A DNA stretch of 7,338 bases from Deltaproteobacteria bacterium UBA5754 (GCA_002419025.1 DIFG01000031.1:2930-10267), one strand, 5' to 3'. Positions 1 to 5,884 are shown, counted from the stretch's first letter. Notes: a model not told the origin generated them from the letters alone. A program made the numbers and translations.

Positions 1-228
1 TCTGATCCCGCTCAAAAAGCCCGAGATGCAAGGCTCGAAATTTTCCAGGAATGAGGAGGGTGAATCACGATTCGTCCTTGCAGCGTACGCCGCCGCATGG
101 ACTGGAAAATTGAAGCACAAATCGGTAGAACTGCCGATTTGCACGGCCGAAGGCAGCCCCGAAGGGGTGGTGTCCAAGGATGGACGCCATGCACGCCGCG
201 AGAATCGGGTTTTTTGAGCGGGATCAGG
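1..228. repeat. Multibranched inverted-repeat element (possible structured RNA or miniature repeat)
   Basis: This gene-free stretch is almost entirely palindromic. Bases 2-24 pair with 205-227: 22 Watson-Crick pairs plus one G-T pair (19/210). The closed interior holds further stems: 34-37/199-202; a perfect 10-bp stem 39-48/102-111; 57-64/71-78 with two G-T pairs; 118-127/132-141 with one G-T pair; 157-160/164-167; and 168-175/182-189 with one G-T pair and the loop AAGGAT. Every wobble is G-T when read on the plus strand and would be A-C on the minus strand, which favours a plus-strand RNA. Against that, the small stem at 157-167 gives a UUCG-type loop on the minus strand. No credible protein is encoded. 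It could be a structured noncoding RNA, a nonautonomous palindromic repeat, or a composite of intergenic repeats. The pairing is seen directly; the function is unknown. Confidence 0.6.
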
Positions 229-229
229 A

Positions 230-241
230 CGAGCTACCGCC
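230..241 (-). promoter_or_regulatory. ops-like RfaH recruitment sequence (candidate)
   Basis: Read on the minus strand this is GGCGGTAGCTCG. Its first nine bases equal those of the recalled E. coli ops element GGCGGTAGCGTG, and the whole site matches 10 of 12. It lies about 80 bases downstream of the RfaH-like gene on the same strand, after that gene's end hairpin, so it would sit in the leader of whatever follows to the left. A 5-bp hairpin (244-248/256-260) lies just upstream of it in the transcript. An exact nine-base match somewhere in 7.3 kb on two strands has roughly a 5% chance of arising randomly, so only its position and the neighbouring gene make it notable. Confidence 0.35.
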
Positions 242-287
242 CTCCGGGTGTGTATCCCGGCCCATCCTCATGTCATTTTCCATAACA

Positions 288-313
288 GCGGGCCTCCCTG
301 CCGGGAGGCCCGC
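288..313 (-). terminator. Terminator-like hairpin after the RfaH-like gene
   Basis: A perfect 11-bp GC-rich stem (288-298 with 303-313) encloses a 4-base loop, beginning 8 bases past the stop codon of the RfaH-like gene. The position and strength fit an intrinsic terminator. On the minus strand, however, the stem is followed by TGTTATGG rather than a run of T, so termination may be incomplete or the stem may mainly protect the mRNA 3' end. The plus-strand side also lacks a T run. Confidence 0.6.
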
Positions 314-320
314 CTCATTC

Positions 321-827
321 CTAAACCGCCCGGACTAGATCGAGCGGGACCTCAACCGTCACATGACGTTTCAAAAGATCGAGGAGGATGATGGCCCGGT
401 CCTCACCTCTCCTCGCCTCGAACAGACCGTACAGATCCTGGATGTGATTCCATATGACGGTGACGCGGTCACCTCTCTGGAACTCCACCTTCCGGAAAGA
501 GGCCGCCTGAATATAGCCGGAGGCGTCTTCCCGGTTTCTCAGCAAGACGATGAGGGCCGCGGGGACAGACGGGTAGCAGTCACCGAAACGCACGGCGCAG
601 GCAGCGCCGATGGTGCTCGCGATTGTCGTCCAGTTCCGCTCGTATTCTTCCAGATGGAGAAAAAGATAGCCCGGGAAAAAGGGACGCGTGACGAGCTCGA
701 TCCTACGTGCATGGGACCTTTTGTATTGCACGACCGGGAGATAGGTCTCGAATCCCTGGCGCTCGAAATGGGTCCTTGCCAGAAATTCGTTTCTCGGCTG
801 TGTCCGGACAGCAAACCACTCCCGCAT
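321..827 (-). CDS. RfaH-like transcription antitermination protein (NusG paralogue)
   Basis: This 168-residue protein has the two-domain NusG/RfaH architecture. The N-terminal NGN domain (about 2-100) would bind RNA polymerase and carries RPFFPGYLFLHL (48-59) and VRFGDCYPSVP (79-89). The latter resembles the VRFG...VP stretch of E. coli RfaH rather than housekeeping NusG. The C-terminal KOW domain (about 115-168) includes RGDRVTV (118-124) and a run like the LLLNLI region of RfaH. H20, E22, R23 and Q24 coincide with recalled E. coli RfaH positions, part of its ops-contacting surface. RfaH is 162 residues, so the length fits. RfaH-type factors help polymerase through selected long operons, often for polysaccharides. 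I start at 827 because GGAGGG lies 8 bases upstream; an in-frame ATG at 863 would add twelve unlikely residues. The subfamily (RfaH, LoaP or UpxY type) is uncertain and the target is not visible. Confidence 0.85.
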   Translation of the reverse strand: MREWFAVRTQPRNEFLARTHFERQGFETYLPVVQYKRSHARRIELVTRPFFPGYLFLHLEEYERNWTTIASTIGAACAVRFGDCYPSVPAALIVLLRNREDASGYIQAASFRKVEFQRGDRVTVIWNHIQDLYGLFEARRGEDRAIILLDLLKRHVTVEVPLDLVRAV

Positions 828-855
828 CACATGTCCCTCCGGGACCGATGTGGAA

Positions 856-920
856 CCTGGCAAAAATTTCCAGGCCCCTGGGACAACAGGAAGCTTATTT
901 CAGCCCCCTGTTTCCAGGGG
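856..920 (-). terminator. Hairpin with competing folds between the ComEA-like and RfaH-like genes
   Basis: The main structure pairs 875-881 with 914-920 (7 bp) and 885-890 with 907-912 (6 bp), with a 3x1 internal loop and a 16-base terminal loop. On the minus strand it follows the ComEA-like stop by 17 bases, and a TTTTT tract (866-862) comes 8 bases after the stem. That gap is longer than in a standard intrinsic terminator. Two rival stems reuse the same arms: 905-910/915-920 (GAAA loop on the minus strand) and 856-860/870-874. It could be a leaky terminator or an attenuator ahead of the RfaH-like gene. Confidence 0.5.
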
Positions 921-937
921 TCTCTCATGAAGTTTGC

Positions 938-1192
938 TTACTTGACTTCGACCTGATCCCTGATCTTCTCAAGAATCTTGGGGCCAATCCCCTTCACGTT
1001 GGCAAGATCATCCACGCTCTTGAACTTGCCGTGCGTTTCGCGATACTCAATGATTGCAGCGGCCTTTGCCGGGCCAAGCCCCTTGACGGCCTCAAGGGAG
1101 GCCTGGTCAGCGGTGTTGATATCCACCCCGGCAAAGGCGGGGACGGCAAGGAAAAGAGCCAACAAAAACGACCTGACCAAATTCTTCAACAT
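938..1192 (-). CDS. Exported helix-hairpin-helix protein, ComEA-like
   Basis: This 84-residue protein has a typical Sec signal peptide: basic MLKNLVR, a hydrophobic stretch LLALFLAVPAFA, and probable cleavage after AFA at about residue 21. The mature part is essentially one ComEA-type helix-hairpin-helix unit. It starts VDINTADQASLEAVKGLGP and ends with a second hairpin LANVKGIGPKILEKI; the two G-(L/I)-G-P turns are the usual non-specific DNA backbone contacts. In competence systems ComEA binds incoming DNA at the cell surface or in the periplasm. Many bacteria carry short stand-alone versions like this one without a proven uptake role, and no other competence gene is visible here. The start is well supported by AGGAGG at 1204-1199, six bases upstream of ATG. 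It may share a transcript with the RfaH-like gene 110 bases downstream, subject to the intervening hairpin. The fold is clear; the role is inferred. Confidence 0.88.
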   Translation of the reverse strand: MLKNLVRSFLLALFLAVPAFAGVDINTADQASLEAVKGLGPAKAAAIIEYRETHGKFKSVDDLANVKGIGPKILEKIRDQVEVK

Positions 1193-1450
1193 CTTTTACC
1201 TCCTGTCAATGTGATGTGATTCCAGCATGCCGGATGGTTCTCTTACTCATCGACACAGAGGCAAAAAAACTGAAATCCGCCTTCCACCACAGAGAGCACT
1301 GAGAAATACCCATTCGCTACGGCGCTTCATGCCTCGCGATGACACACCATTCCATACAGAACGGAGTGATGAGATATCCCCTCTCCTGCCCTTTTCTGTG
1401 TTCTCTATGCCCACTGTGTGAGCGAATGAATCTATTTAATTTGATGTAAG
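1193..1450. repeat. Gap between lon and the ComEA-like gene with degenerate inverted-repeat arms
   Basis: No credible gene lies in this 258-base gap. Two opposed arms, roughly 1284-1306 and 1392-1420, are rich in CACAGAG/CTCTGTG-type words, and an 8-bp inverted repeat CATTCGCT (1311-1318) pairs with 1421-1428. The arms resemble the CCACAGAG...ACAGAGAA intergenic repeats I recall from several proteobacterial genomes, so this may be a decayed repeat insertion. A run of seven A (1263-1269, seven T on the minus strand) is not preceded by a convincing stem, so I do not call a lon terminator. The ribosome-binding site of the ComEA-like gene is at 1199-1204. I see no promoter I would defend. Confidence 0.4.
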
Positions 1451-3865
1451 TCAGTGGGCATGGATCTCCCTTGCCGGCCCTGCATGAAAGGCCCACGGCG
1501 GAGGAGCCGGTGTCTCGGCCTCGAAGAGGGCCTTCGCGTCCTTGAGATCGAGGGCATCACGAAGTACGTCGTCCATGTGCTCGACGCAGCGGATGTCGAG
1601 ACTCTTCAGGACCTTGGGAGAGAGATCCTTAAGGTCCTTTTCGTTCTCCTTGGGGATGAGAACGGTCTCGATTCCACCCCTTCGCGCCGCAAGGAGCTTT
1701 TCCCGTATCCCCCCGATGGGAAGGATGCGGCCCCTCAGCGTGATCTCCCCGGTCATGGCTACAGAGTGCCTGACCGGGAGCTTCAGGAGCGCGGAGACGA
1801 TGGCCGTGGCAATGGTGATCCCGGCCGAAGGCCCGTCCTTGGGGATGGCCCCCTCGGGGACATGGACGTGGATGTCTATCTTCTGGTAGAAATCCCACGG
1901 GATCTCGAACTGGTGGGCCCGGGAGCGGACGTAGCTCATGGCGGCCTGGACGGACTCCTGCATCACGTCCCCGAGCTTGCCAGTTATGGTGAGGCTCCCC
2001 TTGCCCGGCATGACCGTAGCCTCGATCTGGAGGAGAGAGCCGCCGGTCTCAGTCCACGCGAGCCCGGTTGCCACACCCGTCTGGTCCTGGCCCTCCGTCT
2101 GTCCCTGACGATACCGAGGGACACCCAGGTAACGGGCAAGGGTGGACGGACCGATCCTGACATCCCGGTCGGCCTTGTCCCCCCTTACGATCTCCCTCGC
2201 CACCTTCCTGCACAGGGCGGCAAGGGAACGCTCAAGACTCCTCACGCCCGCCTCCCTGGTATATAAGCGGATGATGTCGAGTATCGCCTTGTCTCCCACC
2301 TGGAGCTGCTCCCCGGCAAGTCCGTGTGCCTCAAGCTGGCGGGGAAGGAGGAAATTCCGGGCGATCTCGAGCTTTTCCTCCTCCGTGTAGCCTGGAAGCT
2401 CGATGATCTCCATCCGGTCCTGGAGAGGAAGGGGGATCGTGTGGAGGGAATTGGCGGTCGTGATGAAAAGGATGTCCGAGAGGTCGTAGTCGAGATCGAG
2501 ATAGTGGTCGTTGAAGGCGCAGTTCTGCTCCGGATCCAGGACCTCGAGCAGGGCCGAGGCGGGATCCCCGCGGAAATCCGCGCTCATCTTGTCCACCTCG
2601 TCCAGGCAGAATACGGGATTATTCGCCTTTGCCTTTCGTATCGACTGGATGATCTTGCCAGGAAGGGCGCCGATGTAGGTGCGCCGATGTCCGCGGATCT
2701 CTGCCTCGTCCCGGACGCCCCCGAGGGAGAGCCTCACGAAGTTCCGGCCCATGGCACGGGCCACGGACTTGGCCAGAGAGGTCTTTCCCACGCCGGGAGG
2801 ACCGACCAGACAGAGTATCGGACCCTTGAGCTTCTTCACGAGGGCCTGGACCGCGAGATACTCCACGATCCTCTCCTTCGGCTTTTCGAGGCCGTAATGG
2901 TCCTCGTCAAGGATCCGCTCTGCCTCCAGGATGTCGTACTTGTCCCTGGTCTTTTCGTACCACGGAAGAGAGAGAATCCAGTCGAGATAATTTCGGACGA
3001 CCGTCGCCTCGGCTGACATGGGAGGCATCAACTTGAGCTTTGCGAACTCCTGCCAGGCCCGGGCGGAGGCCTCCTTGGAAAGCCTCTTTTTCCGGATACG
3101 CTTCTCGATCTCGGAGAAATCCCCCTGCGCATCCTCCTTGGGTCCGATCTCCTTCTGGATGGCCCGGATCTGCTCGTTAAGGTAATAATCCTTCTGGTTC
3201 TTCTCCATCTGCTTCTTTACGCGGTCCTTGATGCGCTGCTCTGTCTGCATGATCTGGATCTCGTATTTCATCATGCTGTAGAGCTGCTCGAGCCGCTTGA
3301 GCGGATGGGCCTTCTCGAGAAGGGCCTGCTTGTCCGAGATCTTGAACGGGACGTGGGCCGCCACCATGTCGGTCAGCCGGGCAGGGTCGGTTATGGAGGC
3401 GATGGAAAGGGCCACCTCGGGCGGGATCTTCTTGTTGTACTTGACGTACTCCTCGAAGGTCTCCACGGTCAGGCGCATGAGTGCGTCATATTCCGATCCA
3501 ACGGCATCCACATCCGCAATGATGTCCACCTCTGCCAAGAGGTAATCCGCATGGGGGACGAAACCCCGCACACGGGCGCGCCTCTTGCCCTCGATGAGGG
3601 CTTTGACTGTCCCGTCCGGAAGCCGGAGGAGCTGGAGGATGGCGCCGAGTGTCCCAACCTTATAGATGTCCTGGGGCTTGGGATCGTCGATCTTCGCATC
3701 CTTCTGTGCCGCGAGGAAGATCTCGTGCCTGGCCTGCATGGCCTCCTCAATGGCCTTGACGGACTTCTCACGCCCGACGAAAAGGGGCGAGACCATGTGG
3801 GGAAAGAGCACGATATCCCGAAGGGGGAGGAGTGGAAGCACGATCTTTTTGGTCTCTTCAGTCAT
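1451..3865 (-). CDS. lon: ATP-dependent serine protease Lon (LonA type)
   Basis: This 804-residue cytoplasmic protease unfolds and degrades misfolded and regulatory proteins as a homohexamer, with ATPase and peptidase in one chain. In order: the N-terminal LON substrate-binding domain (about 8-200, starting at VLPLLPLRDIVLFP), a helical linker (about 200-310), the AAA+ module, and the peptidase domain (about 600-780). Walker A is GPPGVGKT (355-362), Walker B VFCLDEVD (418-425), sensor 1 N472, and sensor 2 lies near R542 in VRSLERSL. The catalytic dyad is S680 (in KDGPSAG) and K723 (in REKLLAARR), one position off E. coli S679/K722. It is about 20 residues longer than the E. coli enzyme, mostly through a Pro/Ala/His-rich tail after about 780. 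The start has only AGG one base from the ATG, a poor ribosome-binding site, but no in-frame alternative lies close upstream. All catalytic residues are present. Confidence 0.98.
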   Translation of the reverse strand: MTEETKKIVLPLLPLRDIVLFPHMVSPLFVGREKSVKAIEEAMQARHEIFLAAQKDAKIDDPKPQDIYKVGTLGAILQLLRLPDGTVKALIEGKRRARVRGFVPHADYLLAEVDIIADVDAVGSEYDALMRLTVETFEEYVKYNKKIPPEVALSIASITDPARLTDMVAAHVPFKISDKQALLEKAHPLKRLEQLYSMMKYEIQIMQTEQRIKDRVKKQMEKNQKDYYLNEQIRAIQKEIGPKEDAQGDFSEIEKRIRKKRLSKEASARAWQEFAKLKLMPPMSAEATVVRNYLDWILSLPWYEKTRDKYDILEAERILDEDHYGLEKPKERIVEYLAVQALVKKLKGPILCLVGPPGVGKTSLAKSVARAMGRNFVRLSLGGVRDEAEIRGHRRTYIGALPGKIIQSIRKAKANNPVFCLDEVDKMSADFRGDPASALLEVLDPEQNCAFNDHYLDLDYDLSDILFITTANSLHTIPLPLQDRMEIIELPGYTEEEKLEIARNFLLPRQLEAHGLAGEQLQVGDKAILDIIRLYTREAGVRSLERSLAALCRKVAREIVRGDKADRDVRIGPSTLARYLGVPRYRQGQTEGQDQTGVATGLAWTETGGSLLQIEATVMPGKGSLTITGKLGDVMQESVQAAMSYVRSRAHQFEIPWDFYQKIDIHVHVPEGAIPKDGPSAGITIATAIVSALLKLPVRHSVAMTGEITLRGRILPIGGIREKLLAARRGGIETVLIPKENEKDLKDLSPKVLKSLDIRCVEHMDDVLRDALDLKDAKALFEAETPAPPPWAFHAGPAREIHAH

Positions 3866-3881
3866 ACCTGCTGTGCGTATA

Positions 3882-3895
3882 TGACCCGCCGGTCA
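3882..3895 (-). promoter_or_regulatory. Small hairpin in the lon leader
   Basis: A perfect 5-bp stem, TGACC (3882-3886) with GGTCA (3891-3895), has a 4-base loop and ends 16 bases upstream of the lon ATG. With the weak ribosome-binding site next to lon it could affect initiation, but it does not cover the AGG itself. I found no convincing sigma-70 or heat-shock promoter and no CIRCE-type operator between 3866 and 4020. Confidence 0.35.
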
Positions 3896-3950
3896 AGGAT
3901 CTTCAGCTGTCAGTTCTTACAATGAGACTGGAAAGGCTATCGCGCAAGTA

Positions 3951-4006
3951 GGCACAACCCTCGTGGTTGCCCGCCTTGTAAGGGCACAACCCTCGTGGTT
4001 GCCCGC
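3951..4006. repeat. Two perfect 24-base palindromic repeats between clpX and lon
   Basis: Bases 3951-3974 and 3983-4006 are identical over 24 positions, at a 32-base period. Each copy is itself an inverted repeat: CAACC and GGTTG form the core stem around the loop CTCGT, and further G-C pairs flank it past a two-base bulge. No T run follows on the minus strand, so this is not a standard terminator. It looks like a REP-type intergenic element present as a tandem pair. In the clpX-lon gap it could stabilise the clpX 3' end, reduce readthrough into lon, or be neutral. The repeat is seen directly; the function is inferred. Confidence 0.85.
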
Positions 4007-4020
4007 TGTATGTGAGCATT

Positions 4021-5280
4021 TCAAGACGCCTTGGCCTGCTTCTCATAGATGAGTATGGGCTCCGCCTTTCGAAGGATGACCTCCTCGCTGACCACGCACT
4101 CCTTGCCGCCCTTCCAGGAAGGGAGTTCGTACATGACATCGAGCATGGCCTGCTCCAGGATGGATCTCAGCCCACGGGCACCCGTCTTTCGCTTGATGGC
4201 CTCGTGTGCGATGGCCTTGATGGCCCCATCAGTAAAGTGGAGATCGATGCCGTCCATGGCGAAAAGCTTCTGGTATTGCTTGATTAGGGCGTTCCTGGGC
4301 TCGAGCAGGATGCGGACAAGGGCCTCTTCATTGAGCTCCTCAAGGGCGGCCACAACTGGCACACGCCCCACGAACTCAGGGATGAGGCCATACTTGATGA
4401 GATCCTCGGGCTGGATGGCCTGAAGAAGCTCCCCAAGGGTGAGATCCCGGGCACCCTGCACCTCGGCCCCGAATCCGATGGAGGATTTTCCAAGGCGGGA
4501 GCGGACGACGGCGTCCAGACCCACAAAGGCGCCGCCGCAGATAAATAGGATGTTGGTCGTGTCCACCTTCACGTAGTCCTGCTGGGGATGCTTGCGTCCG
4601 CCCTTGGGAGGGACGTTGGCAAGCGTCCCCTCGATGATCTTGAGGAGGGCCTGCTGGACACCCTCACCCGAGACATCCCTCGTTATGGAAGGGCTGTCGG
4701 TCTTGCGGGCGAGCTTGTCGATCTCGTCGATATAGACGATCCCCCGGCTCGCCAGCTCCACGTCATAGTCCGCGGACTGGAGGAGGTTCAGGATGATGTT
4801 CTCCACGTCCTCGCCAACATATCCGGCCTCGGTAAGAGTGGTGGCGTCTGCCATGGCAAAGGGGACGTTGAGGATCCGGGCAAGGGTCTGAGCCAGCAGG
4901 GTCTTTCCGCTCCCTGTCGGCCCGATGAGAAGGATGTTGCTCTTCTGGAGCTCCACCTCCTCCGGGCCCACGCGGGCGTCGATGCGCTTGTAATGGTTGT
5001 AAACGGCGACGGCAAGGATCTTTTTCGCCGTCTCCTGCCCGATGACAAAGGAGTCGAGCATGGACTTTATGTCCGAGGGCTTGAGGGATTTCGTTCCCTT
5101 GCCTTCCTTCTCCTGCCCGGCATCGAAGTCCTCAGCAATGATGTCATTACAGAGTTCAATGCATTCGTCACAGATGTAGACCCCCGGTCCGGCAATGAGC
5201 TTCTTGACCTCCTCCTGCCCCTTTCCGCAGAATGAGCAGTGGAGATCCGCTTGGTTTTCGCTGTCCTTTTTCTTAGCCAT
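4021..5280 (-). CDS. clpX: ATP-dependent Clp protease unfoldase subunit ClpX
   Basis: This 419-residue AAA+ unfoldase forms a hexamer that recognises tagged or native substrates, unfolds them and threads them into ClpP. It starts with a C4 zinc-binding domain (C15, C18, C37, C40) for substrate and adaptor binding. The AAA+ module follows: Walker A GPTGSGKT (120-127), pore loop GYVG (153-156), Walker B IVYIDEID (181-188), RKH pore loop (229-231), the IGF tripeptide that docks on ClpP (268-270), the arginine-finger region FVGR (303-306), and sensor 2 GARGLR (367-372). E. coli ClpX is 424 residues. The start at 5280 is chosen because AGGAGG (5295-5290) lies nine bases upstream and MAKKK is followed directly by the zinc domain. 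An ATG at 5307 would add nine residues deeper inside clpP. The gene overlaps the 3' end of clpP by 8 bases, which suggests coupled translation. Confidence 0.98.
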   Translation of the reverse strand: MAKKKDSENQADLHCSFCGKGQEEVKKLIAGPGVYICDECIELCNDIIAEDFDAGQEKEGKGTKSLKPSDIKSMLDSFVIGQETAKKILAVAVYNHYKRIDARVGPEEVELQKSNILLIGPTGSGKTLLAQTLARILNVPFAMADATTLTEAGYVGEDVENIILNLLQSADYDVELASRGIVYIDEIDKLARKTDSPSITRDVSGEGVQQALLKIIEGTLANVPPKGGRKHPQQDYVKVDTTNILFICGGAFVGLDAVVRSRLGKSSIGFGAEVQGARDLTLGELLQAIQPEDLIKYGLIPEFVGRVPVVAALEELNEEALVRILLEPRNALIKQYQKLFAMDGIDLHFTDGAIKAIAHEAIKRKTGARGLRSILEQAMLDVMYELPSWKGGKECVVSEEVILRKAEPILIYEKQAKAS

Positions 5281-5884
5281 TCGGCCCTTCCTCCTGACCA
5301 GCCGCACGCTTGACGATCACCTCGTCCACGAGCCCATACTCCCTGGCCTCATCACCGCCCATGAAATAATCCCGTTCCGTATCCGCCTGGACCCTGTCCA
5401 TGGGCTGCCCGGTATGGAACGCAAGGATCTCGTTGAGCCTCTGGCGCAAGCGCAGGATCTCCCGGGCGTGGATGTCGATATCCGTCGCCTGACCCTGGAA
5501 GCCCCCCCAAGGCTGATGGATGAGGATACGGGCGTTGGGAAGGCTGTAGCGCTTCCTGGGTGCCCCTGCGGCAAGAAGAAGGGCGCCCATGCTTGCCGCC
5601 TGACCTAGACAGAGGGTGCTCACGTCCGGCTTGATGTACTGCATGGTGTCGTAGATGGCGAGCCCGGCGGTGACCACCCCGCCGGGTGAATTGATGTACA
5701 TGGTGATATCGCGCTTTGGGTCCTCGGCCTCGAGAAAGAGAAGCTGTGCGATGACGAGATTCGCCATGTCGTCGTCAATGGCGCCTCCAAGAAAGACGAT
5801 TCTCTCCCTGAGGAGCCGGGAATAGATATCGTAAGCCCGTTCTCCCCGGGCGCTCTGCTCGATGACGATGGGTATGAGCGGCAT
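5273..5884 (-). CDS. clpP: ATP-dependent Clp protease proteolytic subunit ClpP
   Basis: This 203-residue serine peptidase assembles into two stacked heptameric rings that enclose the cleavage chamber and depend on ClpX for unfolded substrate. The triad is S98 (GQAASMGA), H123 (ILIHQPWGG) and D172 (TERDYFM), nearly the numbering of the mature E. coli enzyme. The family start MPLIPIVIEQ and the oxyanion-strand region YINSPGGVV (63-71) are intact, and a short Gly/Glu tail ends the chain. There is no long propeptide like that of E. coli, so only the first residues could be trimmed. The gene follows tig by 23 bases. Its only GGAGG (5903-5899) is 14 bases from the ATG, separated by an A-rich spacer with seven consecutive A; this is longer than usual, yet the family N-terminus supports the start. 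Confidence 0.98.
   Translation of the reverse strand: MPLIPIVIEQSARGERAYDIYSRLLRERIVFLGGAIDDDMANLVIAQLLFLEAEDPKRDITMYINSPGGVVTAGLAIYDTMQYIKPDVSTLCLGQAASMGALLLAAGAPRKRYSLPNARILIHQPWGGFQGQATDIDIHAREILRLRQRLNEILAFHTGQPMDRVQADTERDYFMGGDEAREYGLVDEVIVKRAAGQEEGPNG

Noticed and set aside
83..90. GCGTACGC palindrome as an operator
   Set aside because: It is an 8-bp palindrome inside a larger repeat structure, with no adjacent promoter or regulator to support it.
26..285. Short frames of about 60 codons in the left gene-free region
   Set aside because: They run through inverted-repeat arms, have no homology I recognise, and are explained by chance.
363..956. A 197-codon plus-strand frame opposite the RfaH-like gene
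   Set aside because: No domain or ribosome-binding site; the minus-strand frame has clear NGN and KOW motifs and GGAGGG.
1263..1269. Seven-T run (minus strand) as a lon terminator
   Set aside because: No adequate stem precedes it on the minus strand.
1227..1421. A 64-codon plus-strand frame in the lon-comEA gap
   Set aside because: It spans both degenerate repeat arms and has no ribosome-binding site or recognisable motif.
1454..2266. A 270-codon plus-strand frame opposite the 3' part of lon, and similar ones at 2324-3016 and 3305-3925
   Set aside because: All are antisense to intact lon with biased composition (rich in G, D, E, R, L) and no motif; shadows of the real gene.
3876..3897. TTGACC and TATACG words in the lon leader as a sigma-70 promoter
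   Set aside because: The spacing is only about 9 bases, far from the required 16-18.
5281..5307. clpX start at the upstream in-frame ATG (5307)
   Set aside because: The AGGAGG at 5295-5290 sits downstream of that codon and correctly spaced for 5280; the extra nine residues do not look like a ClpX N-terminus.
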